Assembly (NCBI GenBank): GCA_049794535.1 | Contig: JBARCX010000253.1 | Coordinates: forward strand, 1-28,835 | Reading direction: 5' to 3' | Length of the DNA stretch: 28,835 nt | DNA from: JBARCX01 sp049794535 | Lineage (GTDB): Bacteria; Pseudomonadota; Gammaproteobacteria; Xanthomonadales; Rhodanobacteraceae | Shown here: positions 8,115 through 15,134 of the stretch, in pieces | How the letters are laid out: the number at the start of each line of letters is the position of its first letter | Position numbering within the stretch: position 1 is the first letter of the stretch | The notes under the pieces: model-generated | What the model was told of the DNA's origin: nothing | Database searches by the model: none | Seen by the model: only the letters and a program-made list of their open reading frames with translations | Position numbers and translations under genes: made by a program

Positions 8115-9620
8115 TCAACCGACCGCGCCTTCCAGCGACACTTCGAGCAACTTCTTCGCCTCTACCGCGAATTCCATCGGCAATTCACGGAACACCTGCT
8201 TGCAGAAGCCGTCGACGATCATCGACACCGCATCTTCTTCGCTGATGCCACGCGAGCGGCAATAGAACATCTGGTCATCGGAGATCTTCGAGGTGGTGGC
8301 CTCGTGCTCAACGATCGCCGTGGGGTTCTTCACTTCCATGTACGGGAAGGTGTGTGCGCCGCACTTCTTGCCGATCAACAGGCTGTCGCACTGGGTGTAG
8401 TTACGCGCACCCTCAGCACCCTTCTCCACCTTGACCAAACCACGATAGCTATTGGAGCTGCGACCGGCGCTGATGCCCTTGGAGACGATCTTCGACTTGG
8501 TTCCCTTGCCGATGTGGATCATCTTGGTGCCGGTGTCGGCTTGTTGCATGTGGTGGGTCAGCGCTACCGAATAGAACTCGCCCACCGAGCGATCGCCGCG
8601 TAGCACACAACTCGGATACTTCCAGGTGATCGCCGACCCGGTTTCCACCTGGGTCCAGGAGATCTTGCTGTCGTGGCCGCGGCAATCACCACGCTTGGTG
8701 ACGAAGTTATAGATACCGCCAACACCGTTCTCGTCGCCCGGGTACCAGTTCTGCACGGTGGAATATTTGATCTGCGCGCGCTCCAGCGCGACCAGTTCGA
8801 CTACCGCCGCATGCAGCTGGTTCTCGTCGCGCATCGGCGCGGTGCAGCCTTCCAGATACGACACGTAGGCGTCGTCCTCGCAGACGATCAAGGTACGCTC
8901 GAACTGTCCGGTGTTCATCGCGTTGATACGGAAGTAGGTGGACAACTCCATCGGGCTGCGCACGCCCTTGGGCACGAACACAAACGAGCCGTCGGAGAAC
9001 ACCGCCGAATTCAACGCGGCGAAATAGTTGTCGCCGGTCGGCACGACGCTGCCGAGGTACTTCTGCACCAGATCGCCATGCTCGCGAATCGCCTCGCTCA
9101 TCGAGCAAAAGATCACGCCGGCCTCGGCTAATTCTTTGCGGAACGTGGTGCCTACAGAGACGGAGTCGAATACTGCATCGACAGCGACACCAGCCAGCTT
9201 GGCCCGCTCATGCAACGGCACGCCCAGCTTCTCGTAGGTCTCCAGTAGCTTCGGGTCGACCTCATCCAACGACTTCGGGCCCTGCTTGGGCGCGGCGTAG
9301 TAACTGATGGATTGGTAATCGATCGGGCTGAGCTTGAGCTTGGCCCAATCCGGCGCCGGCATGGTCAACCAATGGCGATAGGCCTTCAGGCGCCACTCGG
9401 TCATCCATTCCGGCTCCTGTTTAATCGCGGAGAGCTGGCGGATGATGTCCTCACTCAAACCCGGCGGCAGGCTGGTGGTTTCGATGTCGGTGACGAAGCC
9501 CGCTTCATAGCGACGGCCGAGCGCTTCCGCGACCTCGGCATTGTCGCGAAGGATGGTGGCGCTACTGTCAGCGGCCATGCTGCTGTTAACGACCATGTTG
9601 TCGCTGCGTTCGCTAATCAT
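8115..9620 (-). CDS. sufB: SUF complex scaffold subunit SufB
   Basis: 501 residues from ATG 9620, whose codon overlaps the sufR stop by four bases (ATGA). In-frame ATGs at 9596 and 9578 are shorter alternatives, since the conserved part only begins near residue 27. SufB is the core scaffold on which clusters are built. The residues tied to cluster building in E. coli (C405, H433, E434) are present with identical spacing as C411 in YTQCDSLL and H439-E440 in VEHEATTSK. The N-terminal EPEWMTEWRLKAYRHW, the middle GDNYFAALNSAVFSDGSFV and the C-terminal FYCRSRGISEEDAVSMI and LPMEFAVEA are all characteristic. It is the first structural gene of the operon. Confidence 0.97.
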   Translation of the reverse strand: MISERSDNMVVNSSMAADSSATILRDNAEVAEALGRRYEAGFVTDIETTSLPPGLSEDIIRQLSAIKQEPEWMTEWRLKAYRHWLTMPAPDWAKLKLSPIDYQSISYYAAPKQGPKSLDEVDPKLLETYEKLGVPLHERAKLAGVAVDAVFDSVSVGTTFRKELAEAGVIFCSMSEAIREHGDLVQKYLGSVVPTGDNYFAALNSAVFSDGSFVFVPKGVRSPMELSTYFRINAMNTGQFERTLIVCEDDAYVSYLEGCTAPMRDENQLHAAVVELVALERAQIKYSTVQNWYPGDENGVGGIYNFVTKRGDCRGHDSKISWTQVETGSAITWKYPSCVLRGDRSVGEFYSVALTHHMQQADTGTKMIHIGKGTKSKIVSKGISAGRSSNSYRGLVKVEKGAEGARNYTQCDSLLIGKKCGAHTFPYMEVKNPTAIVEHEATTSKISDDQMFYCRSRGISEEDAVSMIVDGFCKQVFRELPMEFAVEAKKLLEVSLEGAVG

Positions 9621-10078
9621 GCTGTGGTCCTGCCTTTCAATTCACTCAGGTCGACGGTGACTTCCGTCTTGCGCACGGATGGGCGAAGCATGTCGGACAG
9701 GCTCACTGCACGCAGTGCGTTGTCGAGCACACTGCTGATGCGCTGCCAGCTCCCACGCACGCCGCACTGCGCCTCGCGATCGCACTGACCCTCGGTTACG
9801 CCACACTCGGTCATGCCAATGGGCCCTTCCATCGCCTCGACGATCTCGGCGAGGTTGATGGCATCCGCCGGCCGCGCCAGCCGATAGCCGCCATTGACGC
9901 CACGGAACGACTCCACCAGGCCTGCGTGGCCCAGTGATTTCAATAGTTTGCTTACCGTGGGCAACTCCAGATGCGTCTCGTCAGCGATCTGCGCCGTGCT
10001 GAGCACGTCGTCGGAGTGGGCGGCGATGCAAGTCATCACCACCGTGGCGTAATCCGTGAGTCGACTGACGCGGAGCAT
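9617..10078 (-). CDS. sufR: Rrf2-family SUF regulator (Xantho-type SufR)
   Basis: 153 residues from ATG 10078; the frame is open further upstream, but the family starts MLRVSRLTDYATVVM, and the upstream codons cross the predicted promoter. The N-terminal winged helix includes TAQIADETHLELPTVSKLLK as recognition region and the Rrf2 wing GLVESFRGVNGGYRLARP. Three cysteines, C92, C99 and C105, follow in the arrangement C-x6-C-x5-C, slightly wider than the C-x5-C-x5-C of E. coli IscR. They should hold an Fe-S cluster that reports cluster supply. Its place at the head of sufBCDS matches the FeS-assembly SUF regulator family known from Xanthomonas relatives (TIGR02944, by memory). Autoregulation through the dyad at 10110-10138 is likely. 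Confidence 0.93.
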   Translation of the reverse strand: MLRVSRLTDYATVVMTCIAAHSDDVLSTAQIADETHLELPTVSKLLKSLGHAGLVESFRGVNGGYRLARPADAINLAEIVEAMEGPIGMTECGVTEGQCDREAQCGVRGSWQRISSVLDNALRAVSLSDMLRPSVRKTEVTVDLSELKGRTTA

Positions 10079-10109
10079 CGGAGCTAGCGGCCCTTTGTGG
10101 AGACCAAGT

Positions 10110-10138
10110 GTAATCCAGACCAAAATGGTACTGATTAC
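10110..10138. promoter_or_regulatory. 29-bp dyad over the suf -10: candidate SufR operator
   Basis: GTAATC (10110-10115) and GATTAC (10133-10138) are reverse complements, and an inner pair ACCA (10119-10122) and TGGT (10126-10129) shares exactly the same centre, base 10124. The pattern is GTAATC-N3-ACCA-N3-TGGT-N3-GATTAC, ten paired positions of thirteen. It covers the predicted -10 of the suf promoter, as expected for repression by an Rrf2-family dimer, whose known sites are dyads of about this size. Binding by SufR is inference. Confidence 0.65.
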
Positions 10139-10153
10139 GCGTGCAAGGGTCAA
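10125..10153 (-). promoter_or_regulatory. Predicted sigma70-type promoter of the suf operon
   Basis: On the minus strand TTGACC (10153-10148) and TACCAT (10130-10125) are separated by exactly 17 bases. This would start transcription near 10118 and give a leader of about 40 bases before the sufR ATG. Confidence 0.5.
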
Positions 10154-10198
10154 ATTACAGCTCTAGAGGCTTGCACTGAATGGATGCAACGCTTGCAC
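10141..10198. promoter_or_regulatory. Three CTTGCAC/GTGCAAG boxes between suf and glnK
   Basis: GTGCAAG occurs at 10141-10147, and CTTGCAC at 10170-10176 and 10192-10198. The last two are direct repeats 22 bases apart, about two helical turns; the first is inverted. The middle copy is part of the NtrC-like dyad, and the third contains the half-site TGCACC. Together they look like a multi-site activator array that may also touch the suf promoter, whose -35 adjoins the first copy. Confidence 0.5.
10172..10188 (+). promoter_or_regulatory. NtrC-like enhancer site upstream of glnK
   Basis: The 17-mer TGCACTGAATGGATGCA has the TGCACY...TGCA frame of NtrC sites such as TGCACTATATTGGTGCA from the enteric glnA promoter, with 13 of 17 positions identical by my alignment. 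It is itself a dyad: TTGCA (10171-10175) and TGCAA (10185-10189). Its centre is about 120 bases upstream of the predicted sigma54 start, a normal enhancer distance. Confidence 0.65.
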
Positions 10199-10274
10199 CG
10201 AATTAGTCATCACTGACGGCAACTCCAGGCATCCCGCATCGTATAAATGGCCATACGAAGCCATTTTAACCTCC

Positions 10275-10290
10275 TGGCACGCAATCTGCT
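10275..10290 (+). promoter_or_regulatory. Sigma54 (RpoN) promoter of glnK-amtB
   Basis: TGGCACG-CAAT-CTGCT matches the -24/-12 consensus TGGCACG-N4-TTGCW at every fixed position but one (C for T). The invariant GG (10276-10277) and GC (10288-10289) are exactly ten bases apart. The start should fall near 10300, about 30 bases before the glnK ATG, leaving room for the ribosome-binding site at 10317-10322. Confidence 0.8.
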
Positions 10291-10329
10291 GTGCTGCAGC
10301 ATGGACTAACGCAACCGGGGAGCATGCGC

Positions 10330-10668
10330 ATGAAGTGGATCACCGCGATCATCAAGCCGTTCACGCTGGACGATGTACGCGAAGCGCTGGGGGAAGCCGG
10401 GGTACAGGGAATGACCGTCACCGAGGTCAAGGGCTTTGGCCGTCAGCACGGTCACACCGAGCTGTATCGCGGTGCCGAGTACGTGGTGGATTTCCTGCCC
10501 AAGCTGAAGATCGAGATCGCGGTGAGCGATGCACAGGTCGAACACGCGATCGAGGCGATCACCAACTCCGCCCGCACCGGCAAGGTCGGCGACGGCAAGA
10601 TCTTCGTGAGCGATCTGGAACAAGTGATCCGTATCCGCACGCAGGAGGTCGACGCCGATGCGCTTTAG
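10330..10668 (+). CDS. glnK: Nitrogen regulatory protein P-II (GlnK type)
   Basis: 112 residues from ATG 10330, the standard PII length. This start is preferred over ATG 10324 and the earlier GTG because GGGGAG (10317-10322) stands seven bases upstream. PII trimers sense 2-oxoglutarate, ATP/ADP and glutamine status, and GlnK plugs AmtB when nitrogen is plentiful. The beta strand MKWITAIIKPFTLDDVREAL, the T-loop (37-55) with the uridylylation site Y51 in YRGAEY, and the C-loop (GDGKIFVSDLEQVIRIRT) are all intact. It overlaps amtB by eleven bases, the classical glnK-amtB pairing, which favours GlnK over GlnB. Upstream NtrC-like and sigma54 elements indicate induction by nitrogen limitation. Confidence 0.96.
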   Translation: MKWITAIIKPFTLDDVREALGEAGVQGMTVTEVKGFGRQHGHTELYRGAEYVVDFLPKLKIEIAVSDAQVEHAIEAITNSARTGKVGDGKIFVSDLEQVIRIRTQEVDADAL

Positions 10669-11977
10669 ACATTTGCTCGCAGCCAGCGCCCTAATCGCCC
10701 TACCGCTATCCGCAGCGGCACAAACTGCAGCCCCCGCACTCGACCACGGCGACACGGCCTGGATGCTCGTCGCCAGCATGTTGGTGTTGATGATGACCAT
10801 CCCGGGAGCGGCGCTGTTCTACGGCGGCATGGTGCGCGCCAAGAATCTGCTATCCGTGATGATGCAGTGCTTCGCGATCACCGCATTGGTCACCGTGCTG
10901 TGGATGGTCTACGGCTACTCACTCGCCTTCAGCACAGCGGGCATGCACGCGGAGAGCGTGAACTGGCACTCGTTCATCGGCGGACTGGATCGCGTGATGC
11001 TCGCCGGACTCAAGCCCGACTCGCTTTACCAGACCGTGCCGGAAAGCGTGTTCGTCATGTTCCAGCTGACCTTCGCGATCATCACACCTGTGCTGATTAT
11101 CGGCGCCTATGCAGAGCGCATGAAGTTCAGCGCCATGCTGTGGTTCAGCGCGCTGTGGCTCACCTTCGTCTATCTGCCGATAGCGCACATGGTGTGGAGT
11201 GGGCCAGGTTCGCTACTCGGCGATCTTGGCGTACTCGATTTCGCCGGTGGCACCGTGGTGCACATCAACGCCGGTATCGCGGGCTTGGTAGCCTGCATCG
11301 TGATCGGCAAGCGCCGCGGCTGGCCGCACACCCCGATGCCTCCGCACAACCTTGGCTACACCGTGATCGGCGCCAGTCTGCTTTGGCTGGGATGGTTTGG
11401 CTTCAACGCCGGCTCGGCCGTGGCTGCGAATGGCAGCGCCGGCATGGCCATGCTGGTGACGCAAATCGCTACCGCTGCTGCGGCCATCGGCTGGGTTGCG
11501 GTCGAATGGATACTGCATCGACGCGCCAGTGTGCTCGGCATCGCTTCGGGCGCGGTGGCCGGATTGGTCGCGGTAACGCCCGCTGCCGGTACAGCGGGAC
11601 CTGGCGGGGCCTTAGTGCTGGGTTTGATCGCCGGCATGCTGTGCTTCTTCACGGCAACGAAACTCAAGCATCGATTTGGCTACGACGATTCGCTGGATGT
11701 GTTCGGCGTACACGCCATCGCAGGCATCATCGGCGCGTTGCTTACTGGACCACTCGCGGCACCGAAGCTCGGCGGCTTCGGCACGGTGACGTCGCTGGCC
11801 GGTCAGTTGTGGATCCAGGCTAAGGGCGTGGGCTTCACCATCATCTGGAGCGCCGTGCTGAGCTGGGTCATTCTGAAGCTGATCGATCGCACACTCGGCT
11901 TGCGTGTGGATAGCGAGCAGGAGCAAATCGGCCTGGATCTCGCCGAGCACGAAGAGCGCGCTTACAACCTTTCGTGA
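10658..11977 (+). CDS. amtB: Ammonium transporter AmtB
   Basis: 439 residues. The N-terminus (RHLLAASALIALPLSAAAQT) is a signal peptide, as in E. coli AmtB, followed by eleven expected membrane helices. The twin pore histidines are H202 in VVHINAG and H352 in VFGVHAIAG, 150 residues apart as in E. coli (H168/H318). IPGAALFYGGMVRAKN, LTFVYLPIAHMVW and WFGFNAGSA are family signatures. The protein conducts ammonium into the cytoplasm and is blocked by unmodified GlnK. The gene begins inside the last codons of glnK and has its own AGGAGG sequence nine bases before ATG 10658, so both coupling and independent initiation are possible. Confidence 0.97.
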   Translation: MRFRHLLAASALIALPLSAAAQTAAPALDHGDTAWMLVASMLVLMMTIPGAALFYGGMVRAKNLLSVMMQCFAITALVTVLWMVYGYSLAFSTAGMHAESVNWHSFIGGLDRVMLAGLKPDSLYQTVPESVFVMFQLTFAIITPVLIIGAYAERMKFSAMLWFSALWLTFVYLPIAHMVWSGPGSLLGDLGVLDFAGGTVVHINAGIAGLVACIVIGKRRGWPHTPMPPHNLGYTVIGASLLWLGWFGFNAGSAVAANGSAGMAMLVTQIATAAAAIGWVAVEWILHRRASVLGIASGAVAGLVAVTPAAGTAGPGGALVLGLIAGMLCFFTATKLKHRFGYDDSLDVFGVHAIAGIIGALLTGPLAAPKLGGFGTVTSLAGQLWIQAKGVGFTIIWSAVLSWVILKLIDRTLGLRVDSEQEQIGLDLAEHEERAYNLS

Positions 11978-11985
11978 GAATCGAG

Positions 11986-12106
11986 GAGTGAGTGAAGAGA
12001 AGTGAGAAACGAGTGGTTGAGCGCAAAAGCCGCGTATGACCTACATTTACGCGTAAGCAATGAACTCCGCGCTGATTTCTCTCTTCTCACCTCTCGACAC
12101 TCACTC
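11986..12106. repeat. 121-bp imperfect inverted-repeat element between amtB and amgK
   Basis: Arms 11986-12013 and 12079-12106 pair at 23 of 28 positions, including uninterrupted blocks of nine (GAGTGAGTG/CACTCACTC) and seven (GTGAGAA/TTCTCAC) bases, with a 65-base centre. The arms are purine-rich on one side and pyrimidine-rich on the other. It fills nearly the whole gap between amtB and amgK and ends three bases before the amgK ATG. It could be a terminator-like structure or a dispersed non-coding repeat. I recall similar GAGTGAG-type repeats in xanthomonads but cannot check. Confidence 0.75.
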
Positions 12107-12109
12107 TTA

Positions 12110-13123
12110 ATGGACAGCACTCAAGATCGCGTCATCGCCCGTCTCGCCTGGACCCGCAACACCCTCGGTGATGCCACACTGACGCTAGCACCTGCCTCGT
12201 CCGATGCCAGCTTTCGCAGCTACTGGCGCACTCAGCACCGGGGACAAAGCTGGATCGTGATGGACTCGCCGCCAGCGCAGGAAGATCCACGCCCGTGGCT
12301 GGAGATTGGCGCTCGCCTCGCCGCCGCCGGCTTACATGTGCCAGCGGTGCATGCGCATGATCTGGAGCAAGGCTTTCTGCTGATCGAAGATCTCGGCACA
12401 CGGCTGTACTTGCCGGCATTGAACCAAGACAACGTAGATGCACTCTACGGTGACGCCATGAATGCGTTGCTGCTTATGCAGACGCGGATGGATTACAGCG
12501 ATCTACCACCCTTCGACCACGCCGTGCTGATGCTTGGCCTGAAAGTCATGCCCGAATGGTTTCTCGGCCGGCACCTGGGCCATGCCCCCGATGCGGACGA
12601 ACAGCATGTGCTGGAAACGGCTTTCGAAATCGTTGCTCGAAATGCACTGGAACAGCCGCGCTGTTTTGTTCACCGCGACTTCCATAGCCGGAACTTGCTC
12701 ATCGTCGAAAACAACAGTCCAGGCATCATCGATTTCCAGGGCGCTTTGGCCGGCCCCATAACCTACGATCTCGCCTCCCTGTTGCGCGACGGCTACATCG
12801 CCTGGGAACGCGAACGCGTCGAGGCCTGGGTGGAGGCTTACCGGCTGCGCCTTAAAGAGACAAGCATGATCGGTCCTGACATTAGTCGAGAACATTTTCT
12901 ACGATGGTTCGACCTAACCGGCATGCACCGCCACATCCGGGTGCTCGGGCAGTTCTACCGGCTGTGGTATCGCGACGGTAAACCTGGCTACCTCGCCGAC
13001 GTGCCACGCGTCTATAAATACGTAATCTCCGTGGCACAAAGCTATCCCGAATTGGCCGATTTCGCTGCGCTGCTCGAGCGCCATGCTCAAGGTCTTGACC
13101 TGACCCGTGTGACCAACACATGA
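12110..13123 (+). CDS. amgK: N-acetylmuramate/N-acetylglucosamine kinase AmgK
   Basis: 337 residues, close to the 339 of Pseudomonas putida AmgK. The enzyme phosphorylates the anomeric position of MurNAc and GlcNAc, feeding recovered cell-wall sugar back to UDP-MurNAc and bypassing MurA. It has the aminoglycoside-phosphotransferase fold. The catalytic loop is HRDFHSRNLL (H188-L197, with D190 as base and N195) and the metal-binding motif is IIDFQGALAGP (D208). FDLTGMHRHIRVLGQFYRLW is typical of this subgroup. The start at ATG 12110 fits the family, but no Shine-Dalgarno sequence precedes it. The frame is open back to 12002 through the inverted repeat, which would add a low-complexity leader that I consider unlikely. 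It overlaps murU by four bases. Confidence 0.9.
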   Translation: MDSTQDRVIARLAWTRNTLGDATLTLAPASSDASFRSYWRTQHRGQSWIVMDSPPAQEDPRPWLEIGARLAAAGLHVPAVHAHDLEQGFLLIEDLGTRLYLPALNQDNVDALYGDAMNALLLMQTRMDYSDLPPFDHAVLMLGLKVMPEWFLGRHLGHAPDADEQHVLETAFEIVARNALEQPRCFVHRDFHSRNLLIVENNSPGIIDFQGALAGPITYDLASLLRDGYIAWERERVEAWVEAYRLRLKETSMIGPDISREHFLRWFDLTGMHRHIRVLGQFYRLWYRDGKPGYLADVPRVYKYVISVAQSYPELADFAALLERHAQGLDLTRVTNT

Positions 13124-13833
13124 GACACGCATTGATCTTTGCCGCGGGTCTCGGTGAGCGCATGCGACCGCTCACTGACCATACGCCCAAGCCGCTGCTA
13201 CTAGCAGGCGGCAAACCGTTGATCGTGTATCACCTGGAAAAACTCGCCGCGATCGGCGTCAACTACGTTGTGATCAACACCTCGCACTTGGCCGAACAGT
13301 TTCCCGAGACATTGGGCGACGGCTCACGCTGGGGCTTGCGCATCCGTTATGCCTACGAAGGCCCAACGCCTTTGGAAACCGGCGGCGGCATGTTGAATGC
13401 GCTCACCATGCTCGGCCCGGAACCGTTCATCGTGATCAGCGGCGATGTCTGGACCGATGCCGATTTTTCCACGCTGCCAGCTCAGCCCGCAGGATTGGCG
13501 CATCTGCTGCTGGTCGACAATCCACCGCACCATCTACTGCACGGCGATTTCGTGCTGGATGCGAATGGACGTCTACATGCCGATGGCGAGCCGCGTTTGA
13601 CCTACAGCGGCATCGGCATCTTTCGCCGCGAATTGCTGGACAACTGGCGCGCAGCGAATGGCTTAGATCCTGGCGCTAATGATCAGCAGCCGCGCTTCAA
13701 ATTACGCTGGCCGCTGCTTGCCGCGATAGCCCGAGGCGAGGTCAGTGGCGCGCATTACACCGGCGCATGGACCGATGTCGGCACGCCCGAACGGCTGGCT
13801 CAACTCGATGCGCAATTACGTACGACTGACTGA
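13120..13833 (+). CDS. murU: N-acetylmuramate-1-phosphate uridylyltransferase MurU
   Basis: 237 residues. MurU uses UTP to turn MurNAc-1-phosphate into UDP-MurNAc, the step after AmgK. The nucleotidyltransferase signature G-x-G-x-R-x2-P-x-T-x3-P-K-P is seen as AAGLGERMRPLTDHTPKP (8-25), with K24 expected to contact the substrate phosphate. ETGGGMLNAL (about 87-96) and SGDVWTD (about 107-113) supply the uridine- and metal-binding region. Its ATG overlaps the amgK stop (ATGA). In pseudomonads this pathway gives intrinsic fosfomycin tolerance because it circumvents MurA; the same may hold here. Confidence 0.93.
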   Translation: MRHALIFAAGLGERMRPLTDHTPKPLLLAGGKPLIVYHLEKLAAIGVNYVVINTSHLAEQFPETLGDGSRWGLRIRYAYEGPTPLETGGGMLNALTMLGPEPFIVISGDVWTDADFSTLPAQPAGLAHLLLVDNPPHHLLHGDFVLDANGRLHADGEPRLTYSGIGIFRRELLDNWRAANGLDPGANDQQPRFKLRWPLLAAIARGEVSGAHYTGAWTDVGTPERLAQLDAQLRTTD

Positions 13834-13852
13834 ATACACTCAATGCGCAGAA

Positions 13853-13877
13853 CCGGGCAGGGTTTTTCCCTACCCGG
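13853..13877 (+). terminator. Stem-loop after murU, candidate terminator
   Basis: CCGGGCAGGG (13853-13862), TTTTT loop, CCCTACCCGG (13868-13877): a 10-bp stem with one mismatch, 20 bases after the murU stop. No T-tract follows on the plus strand, so termination would be weak or factor-dependent. Confidence 0.45.
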
Positions 13878-13901
13878 GACGGCAGTATCCTGAGCACCCC
13901 A

Positions 13902-13920
13902 GCATGACGACAGGTCATGC
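13902..13920. promoter_or_regulatory. 7-bp inverted repeat upstream of the sterol-desaturase gene
   Basis: GCATGAC (13902-13908) and GTCATGC (13914-13920) are perfect reverse complements with a 5-base spacer, 45 bases before ATG 13965. The size and spacing suit a dimeric repressor, but a repeat this short could arise by chance. Confidence 0.3.
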
Positions 13921-13964
13921 ACCTTGCCGTGCGTACGGCCCATTCCCTACATGATTTGGCTGCG

Positions 13965-15089
13965 ATGTCTGCAATTTCAGAATTCTGGTCCCACCTCGTC
14001 CTCTGGTTCAGCAGCCATGGCGTGACTCCGCTGCTCACCTTGCTGCACCTCAACGGCTTGGCGGGTGACCCGAACCAGATCGCCGAATCGCTGATGATCG
14101 CAGCGCTGCAGGTCTGCATCATCGGCTTCATCTTCCGTCCGCTGGAAAGTCTGGTTCCGGCGGAAAAGTGGACCGATCGAAAGCTAACCAAGGTCGACTT
14201 CCAGTACACGTTGATGATGCTGATTGGCATCTTCCCGCTCTTCAGCTATCTGATCCTCACGCCCATCGGCAACTATTTCGGTGGCCCTGATACCGGCGCG
14301 GATAGCAGCAGCTCACCGCTCGCGATTACCCACTGGTTCCCAGTGCTGAACAGCCATCCGTTGATGCTGTTCGTCATCTACTACATCGTCTACGACTTCG
14401 TGTACTACTGGATGCACCGCCTGCAGCACGCCTTGCCATGGTGGTGGGCGCTGCACAGCATGCACCACAGCACACGCCAGATGAGCTGCTGGACGAATGA
14501 TCGCGGCAGCCTGGTGGACGGCTTCCTGCAATCGATGGTGCTCGCCGTGGTCGGTATCGTGATGGGCGTGGAACCCGATCAATTTGCCTGGTTGATGCTG
14601 ACTGGCGAACTGGTACAAAACTTTTCGCACGCCAATGTGCGCATCGGTTTCGGCCCGGTGTTCGGGCGCATGTTCGTCGACCCGAAATTCCATCGCCTGC
14701 ACCATATGCTGGTCGACGCCGATCGCCCGGGGCTGCACAACTGCAACTTCGGCCAGGTGTTCTCGATCTGGGATGTACTGTTCGGCACCTCGCTGTACGG
14801 ACTGGCGCCGCGCCCTACCGGCGTCGGTGACCCCACCGTCGATGCGGACAACGATTACGGCATCGTCGGCTTGCACTGGGCCGCGTTCAAGCGCTTCTGG
14901 GGTGCCGTACGACGCCCTGCCGGCTGGAAATTGGGGGAGGTGGCCTTCGGCCCGAACTACGAGCCGATTCCCGTTAGCCAGCTCGATATGCACGGGCTAG
15001 CCCACCACCACCTGGCCCCGGCAGCGAGTGCAGTCGACGCTGCGCCTGACACGTTGGCGGCCGCTAGCGAAGAAGCGTCAGCCGCCTGA
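13965..15089 (+). CDS. Sterol desaturase / fatty acid hydroxylase superfamily membrane protein
   Basis: 374 residues from ATG 13965; an in-frame ATG at 13917 would add 16 residues. Several membrane segments are visible (about 41-60, 80-100, 130-148 and 185-201). The di-iron histidine clusters are in place: H151-x3-H155 in MHRLQH, H164-x2-HH in LHSMHHS, and H243-x2-HH in FHRLHHM, with H222 and H258 as further candidates. The family performs O2-dependent desaturation or hydroxylation of lipids, sterols or hopanoid-like molecules at the membrane. The substrate is unknown. The Ala-rich tail after residue 345 looks disordered. It stands alone between murU and the sec cluster, and a fragment related to its own C-terminus lies just beyond it on the other strand. 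Confidence 0.9.
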   Translation: MSAISEFWSHLVLWFSSHGVTPLLTLLHLNGLAGDPNQIAESLMIAALQVCIIGFIFRPLESLVPAEKWTDRKLTKVDFQYTLMMLIGIFPLFSYLILTPIGNYFGGPDTGADSSSSPLAITHWFPVLNSHPLMLFVIYYIVYDFVYYWMHRLQHALPWWWALHSMHHSTRQMSCWTNDRGSLVDGFLQSMVLAVVGIVMGVEPDQFAWLMLTGELVQNFSHANVRIGFGPVFGRMFVDPKFHRLHHMLVDADRPGLHNCNFGQVFSIWDVLFGTSLYGLAPRPTGVGDPTVDADNDYGIVGLHWAAFKRFWGAVRRPAGWKLGEVAFGPNYEPIPVSQLDMHGLAHHHLAPAASAVDAAPDTLAAASEEASAA

Positions 15090-15109
15090 TGAGATAACCG
15101 CATCCTGCA

Positions 15110-15134
15110 CTGACGGCCGCGATGTGGCCGTCAG
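15110..15134 (+). terminator. Stem-loop after the sterol-desaturase gene
   Basis: CTGACGGCC (15110-15118) and GGCCGTCAG (15126-15134) form a perfect 9-bp GC-rich stem with a 7-base loop, 20 bases after the stop codon. The following bases (CGGGATCTGGG) are not T-rich, so it is a candidate terminator or message-stabilising hairpin. Confidence 0.45.

Noticed and set aside
12002..12109. N-terminal extension of AmgK through the inverted repeat
   Set aside because: It would be read from the repeat itself, starts with GTG, has no ribosome-binding site, and AmgK reaches normal length from ATG 12110.
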